A DNA stretch of 64,000 bases from Anadara kagoshimensis (taxonomy: Eukaryota > Mollusca > Bivalvia > Arcoida > Arcidae), in NCBI GenBank assembly GCA_021292105.1, contig CM037869.1:44476990-44540989 (forward strand), in the 5' to 3' direction. The position numbers and the translations under genes were made by a program. The notes beneath the pieces were generated by a model. That model was not told the origin of the DNA and did not search any database. It worked only from the letters and a program-made list of their open reading frames with translations. This document shows positions 45,272 to 57,900 of the stretch, one piece after another (the stretch's first letter is position 1; every line of letters begins with the position of its first letter).

Positions 45272-45595
45272 CCACTGTGGTAGCTCCATTAGTAAAGTTC
45301 TTACTCCGTAAGTAGGAGATCGTGGGTTCGAATTCCAACCGGGTCATACCCAAGGTTTGAAAGTTGGTAATGACTGATCTTTCGCCAAGCAAATTAACGT
45401 CACGGTTCTTTTGGATGGAAACTTGAAATAAACGAGTTCTGGTGTCATGATAGGCGTGGCACGATAAACAACGCTGCTATATAACGCCATCAGCGCATCG
45501 TACAGGCAAAATTTCTGCACCTTCGTCTACAGCTGGCGACGTCTCGATATAAGTTAAATATTCTTGACTGGGACGTTAAACACCATTAATCAACT
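45272..45595 (+). mobile_element. tRNA-derived SINE, full-length type
   Basis: Head ccactgtggtagctccatta, B box gtgggttcgaattccaacc; tail cttgactgggacgttaaaca. Its 3' end abuts an R1 fragment. Confidence 0.78.
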
Positions 45596-45596
45596 C

Positions 45597-45930
45597 TTTC
45601 GAAAGTTTAACACTAAGTTAACGTGTTGGCCCTGACTGATCATCTCGACCCTACGTTGCCTAAACTCGGTGGCTTACTCTCTATCTAAACAGGAGGTACC
45701 TACCCTTCCGGAGCACCTGGTCTCACTTCCCTGGTGGAAGTTCACGTGTCTAACCTAACTTGTCAGTTCCAAAGTTTTTACTTTGCTTCTGTGTTGTGAT
45801 TCGGACACGGATTAGTATGTTTGTTTTTGATTTGTAACCACTAACTATCCATGTCTCAGCCACTCCTCAGTTACTGATGTTTCGACTCATTTTTGGTAAT
45901 TCAGTTTTAAAGGTTAGGAACTTGTGTTCT
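45597..45930. mobile_element. R1 remnant split by R4
   Basis: ttcgaaagtttaacactaag at 45597; R4 sequence (tacccttccggagcacctgg, gtggaagttcacgtgtctaa) at about 45690-45830; R1 resumes ccactaactatccatgtctc at 45838. Confidence 0.55.
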
Positions 45931-45964
45931 GTACATGTATTTGTTATAAAACACTGCAAGAAAT

Positions 45965-46790
45965 TATTTAGCCATTGAACAGTCTAGAAAGCGCGTTTAC
46001 AGTACTATTAGTTCCATTTCCGTGCAAAGCAAACTGGATAACGAACATCAGCGCGTGTAATTAGTTTGCGTTTGCTTTGCACGGCAATGGAAGTTATAAA
46101 GCATTATAAAAGTTCAATGCTTATGTTTACATTTCTCATTTTTGAAAATCTTATTTTGGTTTCTAAATCCTGAAATAAATTTAAAACGTTGTCTTGTACA
46201 ACATGTATTTCCAATCGTTGGAACAGCCATTCTTTGACGTCATGACAAAAGCAGGAAAGGAGTGACGTCACTTTAACAAATGTTAATATAGTCCTATAAT
46301 TACATTTGGTCTCAAACAGAGTCTCAAATTTTATCGGTATCTCTGCTGGTGGCTGGTGCCCCGAGGATATCACAAACTCGTGATCAGTATGCAACAATCG
46401 TGTATTATTTTCAGAAATATTCTATTGTCTTAATTTGCTGCTAGTTAAATTTTTTAAATTCCTCAAAAACTAGGGTATACTCCCTCATGAAAAATATTTC
46501 CTTAGCTGATTTTGGTAAAATCTATTTTGGTCCTTTGGTTTTTTTTCAACATCTTTGAAAAAAGTTTTGGTTTCATAATTTTGGTTCAAGCACAAGCTCC
46601 GAAACAGCGCCCATCTCCTAGATATATAGCTCCGTATGTCGCGAGGTAGTCATAGTTGGCCGCAGTTCGGAGCTCGGTTTAAACACTACTGATGAGGAAT
46701 TGTATCCCGAAACTGCCGCCTAGTGCTGTAAAATTAAAACTGGTATAATATGTAATCATAAAATATCACAAATGTAAATATTCAAATATA
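45965..46790 (+). mobile_element. R3/R5 composite repeat copy 3
   Basis: The right part (46330-46790) matches R3 including a decayed ribozyme; the left part (45970-46330) matches the R5 foldback element at 6902-7310 and 49967-50290. About 90 bp (46595-46681) with no equivalent in copy 1 are inserted just 5' of the ribozyme. Confidence 0.6.
46682..46727 (+). pseudogene. Decayed hammerhead ribozyme (R3 copy 3)
   Basis: Core CTGATGAG and CGAAAC intact, but the cleavage triplet is GCC rather than GTC, which breaks the A15.1-U16.1 pair, stem II has one mismatch (GAAT / ATCC) and stem I one (AACACTA / TAGTGCT). Expected inactive or very weak. Confidence 0.75.
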
Positions 46791-48042
46791 TTTTATTACT
46801 GACGGAATGCGTTAATGATCTACACCATGACTTAAACGTTTGAGCAAATATAAGATATAAGGAAAGGGAGATAACTCTCATAACTCGCAACCACCTGGTA
46901 GAGAATTTTATTCCTAAATAAATATAATTACTCATGCATCTTTGTCTATTCTGTTGGTTAGAAATTACTAATGCATGTGTTCCAAACGAAGAAAATACTA
47001 TTGAATTATTCCAAAACTAAGATTACCCTGGTGAAAGAATTCATTGTTGCAACTTATCTATTCATTTTTTTGGCACATGATAAAGTCATACAAATTTTTG
47101 AAGACATAGATCTATGTATTCAGACTCATTTTTGAAATTTATTTCACTTAAAATGAGTTCAACTCATAAATTTAAGAAATTACTAGTATCATTTTTATTG
47201 GTAATTATATTAAACTGCATTGTTTTACATTTTCCAATAGAGTTCACATAGTTCCCAAAAATTACGAATGGAGTGCTTTCAAAAACTTCAAAACATGAAC
47301 ATGTACAGTGCCTCATATATACTAGTATGTACAGAACGTTTATCACTCAATTCCAATTTGTTGACAATTCGAATCATTCCATAAACTAAGAAGGGGTGCT
47401 TGCAATGTGTCACCGGTTAAAATGATTGTTGTGATTTAAATGTTTTTTTTAAATAAATGGTGCAAATTTTGGACCAATAGAAAAAATAAAATTTAAAGAT
47501 TAAAGGTGCGACCATGATAAATTTCTAAGCGGTTTTCATTGATTCTAGGACTTTTCAAGAATGTAGATATAGATAGGTACATGATGCATTTTCGGTAGAA
47601 AATTATTTTAGTTTCTATATTAACCTATTACTAATGAAGATATCTGTTTTTAATTAAAAGAAAGTCATGGCAACCGCAATACAACTTGTCATATATCTAT
47701 GTCAATATTAACATCTACATGTATATGTGAAGCGTTATTTATGTTTTTTTACTCACGGATTGCAATAAGAAAGCACTCTTTTCTAGCGCTATTAGTTTTA
47801 CCGTCAACAAAATGAATTAATCTACCTGTACATTTATTTCTCACTAATTAAAATTAAATATTTTTTGTTAATTGAAGATGGAAAGAGATAAAGCTGCTTA
47901 TATCATCAATAAAGAATCTAAAAGGATTACCTCCCTTTTGTTAACAAAAGAAACGATACCAGCAGTAATAAAAAAAATTCTAAAAGGATGATCTCCCTTT
48001 CTTCGTCTTGACATGTGACAAATTTCCCCATATTACATTGGT
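46791..48042. other. Intergenic, nothing recognised
   Basis: AT-rich; two gatctccctttt/ctaaaaggat near-repeats at 47920-48000; no exon supported. Confidence 0.4.
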
Positions 48043-48742
48043 TGTCTACAGTACAGACCTGTCGAAAGTTTAACAATAAAGTAAGGAATTAGTGTCGTTT
48101 ATCTCTGCCCCTCGTTAGCTATATTTCCACAGATTTTTTGGCAGCTGTTATCTATCTCTCGAAAGTTTATCCTTCAATAACTATCAATATCTCGGCCACT
48201 CGGTTGTCGAGCTGTCACTGCTTTTTATTAGCTACTGTCAGAGTTTGTGACAGTGGAGTTAACGCTTTTTTCCATAGAAAATCAAATAAATTTGAATAAC
48301 AATTGATATTATTTATTTTTTCACTTACTTAATATTACCTAGTCGTAACAGAAAACCTGTATGCGTATCCGCAATTGTCATGAAGTATGTCTGTATAAAG
48401 GGAAATGTTGGCACTATGAGGATTTCACATGGTGAAAATGACGGTGATTACACCGGAAGTGATGTACTTGGTGATTTTTACGTCATATGCGCAACATGGT
48501 CCGCCATTTGCCTAATTTTTCAACATGTTAAATCCCCAAAGCGCCAACATTTTGCTCTGTGCACTGAGAAATATTCTAAGCTTATCACAGATGCGCATAC
48601 AAATTTCCTGGTACAAGTAAGTGAAAAATATCAATCTTTATTCAAATGTATTTGATTTTCTATGGAAATAAAGAGTATTTCACTGTCACAAACAGAGTGG
48701 TTCCTACAGTAAATGTTAAACATTCGATAGGTCTGTGTTGTA
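48043..48742 (-). mobile_element. R1 MITE split by a TIR element
   Basis: Left end ctacagtacagacctgtcga at 48049; right end taaacattcgataggtctgt at about 48716-48735. A 450-bp insertion separates them. Confidence 0.7.
48243..48700. mobile_element. TIR element inside R1
   Basis: Long inverted ends: gtttgtgacagtg and tccatagaaaatcaaat at the left, their inverse at 48650-48694. Flanked by ctactgt / ctacagt. A 91-codon frame inside has no recognised domain. Confidence 0.65.
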
Positions 48743-48910
48743 TTTGTCATTTTATCTTTGGCACACAAAATAATGAGCGTTGTTTATATATATTAATTAA
48801 ATATGACAAAAATAAAATCTAAAAACAAAATCATAAACTTACAGCGAATGCTAGATGTACAATACAAGTCATTATGCATTGAATAATTACTGACTTAATA
48901 ATAATACAAT

Positions 48911-49093
48911 TACAGTGGAACCTGCCTTAAAGGTCACCTCTATATAAGGGTCACCTGCTTACAAAGGACAGTATAGTTGTATCCCAATTGTTCTTTATGC
49001 ATATTATTTGAACCTATAAATACAGGCCACCTGCCCATAAGGGCCAATTTCACTGGTTCCCTTGGATGGCCTTTATAGACAGGTTTGACTGTA
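48911..49093 (+). mobile_element. R2 TIR MITE
   Basis: Ends tacagtggaacctgcctta and gacaggtttgactgta; full-length. Confidence 0.75.
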
Positions 49094-49199
49094 CATTTAT
49101 TTTCACCCATTAAAATACTATAAAAGCAATATCTTTATCTTACTTTTCCAAAATTGTATTACAATGCTTGCGGCAAGACACTTAAACTTTTTCCTATCA

Positions 49200-49445
49200 T
49201 TCAACCATGATTTGCCTAAATATAAAATTTTAAGGTCTGGTTTTCTGGATTCATGTCCATTCAGACATGATTTGCCTAAGTATGAAAGTTTAAGGTCTGG
49301 TTTTCCGGATTCATGTCCATTCAGACACGATTTGCCTAAATATGAAATTTTAAGGTCTTGGTTTTCCGGATTCATGTCCATTCATGATCAAACATGACTT
49401 GCCTGAATATAAAATTTTAAGTTCTGGTTTTCCGGATTCATGTTG
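49200..49445 (+). repeat. ~60-bp tandem array
   Basis: Four units with gatttgcctaaatat, aaattttaaggtctggtttt and ccggattcatgtccattcag. Confidence 0.85.
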
Positions 49446-49496
49446 GTAAAATTTAATAATGATATGATTCACAAGCAAGCTTATAATTACATTACA

Positions 49497-49935
49497 AAGA
49501 TGTCGAAAGTTTAACATTGAGTTAACATAAAGGAGTCTAATAACGGCAGTCAAGTGGCCAGTATATTGTAAGCTAGTGACGTAAAATCCGCCGAGGAATA
49601 GTAGCTGCTGAATAGGAGCTATAGTACAGACCCGTCGAAAGTTTAACTCTAAGTTTACGAATAAGTTCCGAATTGGAAGCTCATTTCTGTTAGCAATATC
49701 CCAGCAGCTTCTTGACAGCTGTTATCTATCTCTCGGTAGCTTTTCGTTTACTAGATATCCATGTTTCGATCACTCGGCATCCTATATTCGACTCTTTTTT
49801 CGTTAGCTCAGTGTTAAACTTTCGACAAGACTGTTTACTACATGTGCCACATCTTCAAGTTAACTAGACAGCCGATACATTGGCAGACAAGTTTCGCTTT
49901 CGTTAACCTTTTAACATGTCTGTAATGTATTTGCT
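49497..49935. mobile_element. Cluster of R1 pieces
   Basis: A forward left half at 49497-49620, a full reverse copy at 49622-49836 (agacccgtcgaaagtttaac to taaactttcgacaagactg), and a right-end scrap at 49885-49930 (taaccttttaacatgtctgt). Confidence 0.7.
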
Positions 49936-49966
49936 AATAGGATCATATAACATATATAGTACTATA

Positions 49967-50290
49967 TTTACATTTATGGTGTTTGATTGTATTAAACTCT
50001 GTTTTAGACCAAATGACGTTATAGGACTATTATTACATTTGCTAATGTGACGTCACTCATTTCTTGCTGAAATCTATGCCCGTGACGTCAATGATAGGCT
50101 GTTCCAGGAATTGGAATTGCATGTCGTACACGACAGTGTTTTAAATTTATTTCAGGATTCAAAAACAAAAATAAGATTTTCAAAAAAAACGAAATGTAAA
50201 TATAACCATTGAACTGTCTAGAAATGGCGTTTATAGTGCTAGGAAGTTATAGCACTATAAACGCCATTTCTAGACAGTTTAATGGTTAAG
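49967..50290 (+). mobile_element. R5 foldback element, copy 2
   Basis: Opposite orientation to 6902-7310. The inverted repeat at its right end (about 50203-50288, shared box ctgtctagaaatggcg) has almost no spacer. The body keeps the shared peptide frame (ELHVVHDSVLNLFQDSKTK at about 50118-50174). Confidence 0.7.
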
Positions 50291-50492
50291 TAAACGTATT
50301 TAATTTCGCGTGTATTTATTTTCGTGGTTAAGGAAATTTAGACATATCCGCGTGGTTAAAATTTCGCACTTTTGAAATATGCACTATAAAACAAAAAGCA
50401 TAATATAATTTTCGTTGGGTATTAATTTTCGCGGAAAACAACCGGGAAATAAGCGAAAATTAGTATACCGCGACAATAAATACGTTTACAAT
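50291..50492. mobile_element. TIR MITE, 'aaacgtatttattttcgcg' family, copy 1
   Basis: Ends taaacgtatttaatttcgcg and gcgacaataaatacgttta; interior ttttcgcggaaaacaacc. It abuts the R5 copy. Relatives at 52425-52615 and, more diverged, 55825-56065. Confidence 0.75.
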
Positions 50493-51100
50493 ATATTATA
50501 TAAAACAAAAGATTCCTTTTATTTTGCATCTAACGAATTGCATTGAATACGGCATAGAAAAATCTACCCAACAAAACTTTTTCTATGAAAGACTCGTTTT
50601 TTAGCCATACAACAAACACTTGAGGAATGCAAATTATAATATGATATATTTTTATAAAACAGGTTCGACGCTGCAACGGGAGATTTATACGAATTATCTC
50701 CTTTTAACATTAATATATCAATTATCTCTTTTCATTTATAGATTGCTCCGCAACAGCTTTAATAAACTCACCGAGAATAAAAACAACAGAATATATATCT
50801 ATGTCCAATGATGAAATATGGGCCACACACACCATTTTATTGTCTCCTTTTGCTATGTTTTTATTCCTGGTAACTAAAATCGCCATTGGCTACTCATTTT
50901 TGTGAAATTCTTTCAAAAATTAACCTTTTTTTTTTACAAATTTGAGAAAAAATACTTAAAAAGTAATATATTTTCACAAAACTTGGAAATTTGGCTACTA
51001 ATAATTTTAAAATTGTGGAAACATAGCTTTTACTATTAAATGACGCTGCGACAGTATTGGACCTACATGTAGAATATCTAAGACTAAAAACAGATTATAT
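50493..51100. other. Between R5/MITE cluster and gene B 3' end
   Basis: AT-rich, nothing recognised. The polyadenylation signal of gene B lies at the right edge. Confidence 0.4.
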
Positions 51101-51101
51101 A

Positions 51102-51107
51102 TTTATT
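51102..51107 (-). promoter_or_regulatory. Polyadenylation signal of gene B
   Basis: A canonical AATAAA on the minus strand 18 nt after the stop codon. That would make the 3' UTR very short. Confidence 0.55.
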
Positions 51108-51125
51108 AACAATATCTAGTATGTA

Positions 51126-51961
51126 TTATTCATTGTCTTGTTTCGGAACTTTTTCTTCTATAGACACTTTAATACTGTGGTCCATTGTTTCTGAGTCTTC
51201 TTTGCTAGTATCCTCCATTTGTATATTGTCATTGTCATGTGTGTGATTTTCTTCTGTTTCTTTTTCTGAAGACGCAGATTGTTCTTGGCTTTCTGAGTAT
51301 TCTTCAGGTTTCATATTAGTGTCTATATTTGAAGAAACGCCTTCCTCAGTTGGAGGTTTCATATTAGAGTCTAAATTTGAAGAATCGTCTTTTTCAGTCA
51401 GGAAAAAGGTCACTCCATTTTTCTGAACTTCCTGAGTTGTAGCACTTTTTTGTTCCGATTCTCCACCGTTTTCAACATTATTTTCTGTGTTTTGTATATC
51501 CTCTGTATCGCCATTGTCTTTATTTTCCAATGAACTATCACTGTCTTTTGGAGTTATATCTTTTTCAGACGGAATATTTATTACTTGTTTATCAGATATA
51601 TCCTTCCGCGTTTGAACCTCGTTTTCATTTTCTACTTCCGGTTTTTGATTGTCAGTTTCATTTGTATTCATTGGATTGACTTCTTCCAAACTTTCCTTGA
51701 TATGACCATTAGTATCAGTTTCATGATTGAATGAATCGTGTTTTACAGATAACGAAATAGGATGTTCTTCTTGTTCGCCATTTATTGACAAGCCACCTAC
51801 CGGCGTAGGAGGTGGTTGGTTAACCAATGACGTTTCATCGACTGGGTCACGTGCTGAATTATGCGTGAGCCGTGGCACGGATATACCCTTCACTCTTGGC
51901 AACTTGGACTCCGAAAGAGACAACGACTTGCTTCCCTTTATAGTAACGACGACCCGGCTTC
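51126..51961 (-). CDS. Gene B terminal exon with acidic tail
   Basis: Acceptor cttttag at 51962; open for 278 residues to TAA at 51128-51126. It begins GSRVVVTIKGSKSLSLSESK, then a PPPTPVGG turn, then about 200 residues dominated by E, D, N, S, T, Q and K with two near-repeats (SSNLDSNMKPPTEEG and SSNIDTNMKPEEYSE). The composition predicts disorder. The exon ends KVSIEEKVPKQDNE. Confidence 0.85.
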
Positions 51962-54900
51962 CTAAAAGAAGTAAACACCCAAATTTCAGGTTAGTTTTCA
52001 ATATTTCAAAATAAAAAAAATAACAAATATTATAAATTCTGACATCAAACGCACAATATCTCATGGAACAAATTACAATTAATATTTTTTTTTAATTTTC
52101 ATAAAATCATATTAACAATAAACTAAAAATATTACACCAATAAATAAAACACGTAATTTGAAATTGACACAAATTTCTTATTGAAAATATATATTGTATA
52201 ATATACACAGCTTGCAAATAAATATTTTGATATATAGATTTATCTACACTACACTACACTACAATACAAATAATTATAAAAGAAAAACAGAAAATTATAT
52301 TTAAAAACAGTAGGAAATTCAGATATTCAGTACAAAAGCATGTCGAAAATTTAACACTAAGCTAACATATTAGTATCGAATCGACAGTTTATCTCGGCCC
52401 TTTATTGGCTATACTATAAACGTATTTATTTTCGCGATGTACTAATTTTCGCTTATTTCGCCGTCGTTTGTTTTGCGCGAAAATTAATACCAAGCGAAAA
52501 TTATATTATGTTTATTGTGCTATATAATGCATATTTCAAATAACACGTCGCGAATTTCTTAAATTTCCTATACTGCGAAAATAAATACACACGAAATTAA
52601 ATACGTTTACGGTATGTTGAAAGCCTTTCGGGACAGATGTTATTTATTTCTCGGCCACTAGTTATCCATATCTCGGCCGATCGGCTGACAAGCTTCGACT
52701 CCTTTTCGCATCGAGGCTGACGAGAAATAGGAAGCTTGACAATATACAGACAACGAGGAGCCGAGATGAGTTGCCGAGTCTGCACTAATTCGTTGACTTA
52801 GTGTTAAATTTTGGACATGTCTGTACTGAAGCATGCAAAAGAAATAAAGAAAAATATATAAAAAGCACAGCGACACCTGTTGGCCATCTAATGCATCAGA
52901 CAATGCAACTACAGTACTACAACTACACTACAAGTTACAAGTAAAAGCAAGTTACAAAGCTACAATACAGACCCGTCAAAAGTTTAACAATGAGCTACCG
53001 AATAAATGCCAAATCGATAGCTTTTTATGCGGCCACTTGCTATCTGTATCTCGGTCGCTCATCAGTCGAGCTCCTCTTCGATAGCTAATTGTCTAACTTT
53101 CGACAGGTCTGTACCGTTCTTTACAATGAAGCAAAATTAAAGTTTTTAAAACTTTATAAATATTATGGTATTTACAAAATTAAAAATTAAATTGCAATTT
53201 ACACTGATAAAAATAATTTAAAACTAGCACTAAACATGCATATATTGGTATACTCATTCACACTTTAATATAAAGCATTTATTAATTGTGTCTATTGTGA
53301 ATAACAGCATTATAATTCTACTGCAGAAATGCACTAAATCGCATACTGTTATCAAAAAAACCTTTGTGGAAAGAAATTTAAAAGACAACATTTTTGCCAC
53401 TGTTGGGGCTCGAACACACACCCTTCGACAGCAACTATATTTAAGAAAGAAATTTAAACAAGCATTTTCATATAAAATGTACATGCATGTTCGAATTTCT
53501 GATATTTAGACACTTTTGACATCTTTATGATACAAATAAGGCCCACATGAAAAATTGAATTGTGCTTAAGCAATTACATTATTAACATTTCAAATACAGT
53601 TCATGCCTGTCAAAAGTTTAACGGTAAGCTAACAGATCAGTGCCGATTGTGGAGGTCATCTCCGCCCCTCATCTGGAATATCTTAATCAACTGCTTTCTA
53701 TCGGCAGCCAATCTACGGCTCCGTTTCGTTAGCTCAATGTTAAACTTTTGACAGGTCTATAGTGTATTTTTTCTATAAATCAGTGTATCGATAAGAATTC
53801 AACAGGTTATTTTAGTAAATAATGTTAATTCACATTAGACACAAAACGAGTTAATTGCAAAAATACATGTATATGAAAAATATATAAATAAAAAACAACA
53901 ACAGCATAACCCCTTCTCTACAAATTGCCTTGTGCAATTGTTTTGTTGATATTATCAACATATACATTTGTATATTAGCCAAAGCAAGCGAAAACCAAGT
54001 TGGATATGTTTAAATAAAGTTTGGAAATTTGAAAATTAAACAGAATTTCACAAATTTTGTTGTATAGAAGCTTTCAAAGGAATGTATATCAAATTAAAGG
54101 TACGTGCATGGGAAAAGAGCTTTTAAAGGGGTTAAGCATTCCACCACCACGGTATTAGAAATAAATGGATATAAATAAATAAATAAAAAGAATTCCATAA
54201 CAATAAATTCATCCAAGGAATAATTTAAATGTCGGGGGTATTTAAGTTAATTTAATCGTTAAGAATTTAATCGGAAATGTTATTAAAAACGTTTTGGATA
54301 AATTGAATTGGTAAATTATTGACTACAAAAATATAGCCATGTTATTAGGTTTACTATTTTATGAGTTTTAGAGATCTTTTTATGCTTAATGGTGTTAAAA
54401 TCGACTCCCTGGAACAGTGTTAGAATGTGATCGGAGTAAATTTGAAATTTAATTGTGATGTGAAACCCAGACTTAAGAAGTCATTCATTTCGTTTATATT
54501 CCAGTCATGATTCTTTGTTCACGGATGGTCGAGACTGGCGTGGCCGAAAAAATCCACAAAAAGCGAACTGACTGACGGTCTAAAATTAGAATCTGTCCCG
54601 GTGTAATTCGAACCTAGAGGTTTGGAGGTGCTGGTACTCATAAGTGCGCCTAGACTCCCTAAACCGCCAATGCCCTGGTGAAAATCTAGATGTCTGATTG
54701 TCCCAAATATATTTAGAGATGTGCATATATATGCTATATTTGCAGTAGAATAATATGTACTAGCAAGAGTAGAAACCAATGCTTTAGAAGAGATGAATAA
54801 GTACAGTACAGACCTGTCAAAAGTTTAACACTAAGCTAAGAATTTAGTGCCGAATCGACAGCCGCCGTGACCCGTCGATATCTATATCTCGAGAGCTGAT

Positions 54901-57900
54901 ATCTATATGTCAACAGCTTTTAGATCGGTCACACGCTCTCCACACGGCTGCCGACCCCGGACACTTTTCCGTTAAACTTTTGACGGGCCTGTACTATATT
55001 GCTACTTATCTCAGTACGCTACAGGAATATACAGTATTTTGTCTAGCTAGCCTAATGCGATCACTACTGATGTTAGAAAATTAGAAGCATATCTACCTCG
55101 GACATTTAAATCATCTGGGAGTATGATTAGTTCTTCAAATAAAGGCACATTACAGTTAGATACATGTAAATGGCTATTTGCGTTATTCTCACTTTCGTTT
55201 TGGGTTATGTTACAGGTTGTAGTGGCATCGCCCCATGCGCTTTTAGGACGACCACTAGGTGGCGCTGTTGAGATTAGTAACCTTTTTCCTGGCGCCGTTG
55301 CGGGACGTTTCAGGTGTAGAGGCAGGGATAATTCGTCCGTATCAGATCTTGGTGAATCTATACAATAAATATACAGAATTAAACGAGGTTCAATAAGTGT
55401 AGTCAATATCCAATTTGCAGTTTTATGAAGTTCAATAAGTGTAGTCAATTTCCAATTTGAAAATTTAACAAGGCCAATAAGTGTAGTCAATTTCCAATTT
55501 GAAAATTCATCAAGTTCAATAAGTGTAGTCCGTTTGTAATTTGAAAATAAAAGAAAGGTTTCAATGATTGAATGTAGTTTTTCATTCAGGCTTGTGATAT
55601 TTCACATATATCGAGGCGCCACCTGCTATATGTTCAGTGGCGCAAAAGGAGCTTAAGATTTGGCCTTTCGATGTCGAGGTTTCTTGTGTTACCAGAATAC
55701 ATGTTAAATGTCAACAAACGGGGAGTCAATTTGTATTGGTAGAAAAACTTTAATTTGCTGTAATGTTATCAGTAACTTAAATATTACTAAAAATGGTGAA
55801 CTTAGAACTACTGTTAAGCAACATGTTTTCGCGAATTTAAAATAAAAACAAATTCGCGGTAATTAATTTTCGAGCAAAGACTAGTCTTGTGGAAAACATA
55901 TTTTCCGCGGAAATAAAATGTCGGAAAATAGACTATAGCCTTAAAGAAAATATGTTTAAAACTGTGAATTTCCAAGCTATTATTGCAATTTATTTTCGCG
56001 ATGTTTTTTTTCTCGCGAAATTCGCGACAGTAGAACCACACGCAAAAATAGGTTGGTTTACAGTATTTGAAACAGACTTTGTAACTTTGAGATTTGGTTT
56101 ATCTCAAAAAGAGTTATTTAACAAACTATCTACATGTTTACCTCTATATGTCTTTCGATAGTTTACCTTTATAAAATAAAATAAACAATATTGAAAACCA
56201 AGGGTGAGCAATAATTTTAAAAATGAACACATCTTCAAATTAAAAACATGTATGTTGACCAATCTTTTTGATGACCCTGAAAGTTATGATAACCATAAAG
56301 GACAAAGTTTGATACCAGGTGGCGCTGCCGGAACTTCACCGCCATCTTTAATCCTGGTTGTCGGATTTCCGGTCATGAAACACGCATGCGGGTTGTTTCT
56401 TGGCATATACACTCCATAAACAGAAAGACTTTTTGCATCCAAATAATGAGCTCTGAAAGTAATTATAAATGAAGACGGTCAGTAAGCGACAACAATAAAC
56501 ATTTTAAAATGAGAACAGTGGTGACAAATTACTATTGTAAATGATGTTATTTTTGTGACAATTTATATTCGCGAATCACTTGTATGATCAAGATTTACTC
56601 GCGAAAAGATGAGTATTGACTAGCAATATGAATTTAAGATGAATACTTTTAATATGCGAAAAAATTGAATTCGCGAGTGAAAGAGAAGTGAATAAAACCC
56701 GATTTACAATATCAGTTAAATGTAGTTGTCTTTTTAAAGAAATTCGCAACTTGAACTCTAAAACTCCATTACGGAGTCATGAAAAGGTTGAATCTGTACC
56801 TCTCTCAATTATTTATTGTGTTTTACATCGGTCTGCTCATAATTGTTTTCATAATCAGTTATACCAGGACGGTCAGATCTTGCAACTGGAGGGTAACCGG
56901 TATGCGCGGGAAAACTACCAACCTCCATCAAGCAGACTGTCATTTTTTACACTAGAATCTCCCCTTGTAGGCACTACATTTTGTATTATTGAATGTTTCA
57001 AAATATTGAAAAAAGTATATTCATATTAAACATTTACACACTTACCGATTATAGCGGGCTCCTGTTAAAAACGAGTGTCTAGATTCACCAGGGTTTGCCA
57101 CATTTAAGGTCCTGCAAGAATAAAAATACACAGCAAACTATACATTTTGCCAAATTATCTTTTGTAAACAAATTAAATAAACCAAGCAAAAAGGTTGTGG
57201 TTGAGGTATTTATAAACATACATACAGTGAACAATGTCCAAATCACAATTCGGAAGCATTACAAACTTTGAAAATGACAAGTTAGGTTAAACACGTGGAC
57301 TTCCACAAGGGAAGTGAGGCCGGGTGCTCAGGGAATTCGAAGGGAAAGCACCTGCTGCTCAACTAGGTACACACGCCACTGTGACATCAAAATTGAGTCA
57401 AATATAATAAAATTAAGAGATCATATAAATAACAATTTAAATTGTACATGTTACAGCTGGACAAAGTGGTAATTGTTTTGTAAACTTGAAAAATGGACCA
57501 ATTAGTTAAACTGAGACAACACCAGTTTATTATTATCAGGCTTGTTGTATAAAATTTTATTAATAAATTCAATATTGCATAATAACTCGATGTAATGGAA
57601 TCCACTATGAACAAGAAAAACTTACTCTCTTGAACTGTACATAGTTGACGGACTTTCCATCCCTGAAAATGAAAACAAAAATCCGTCATTACATTTATAA
57701 AGTTGTTGGACATAGACTTTTTTCATTTTGGAGCGAAATTAAAAATTCTACGGAGTGTGTGGACATTTGGAAATACGATTTTGAGCGGAGAAGAACATTG
57801 AACATTAGGTAACCTTCTTATAACGAGGCTACAATATTTGGAAAACGGGGTTTTAGTAATAATGTAAGTAGTTTACGAAAAAAAGTACTATTGGTCTCAT

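Noticed and set aside
48380-48655. 91-codon plus-strand frame
   Set aside because: It overlaps the right terminal repeat of a MITE-like element and has no recognisable domain.
55358-55490. N-terminal extension of a gene B exon
   Set aside because: It crosses an acceptor site and translates short tandem repeats.
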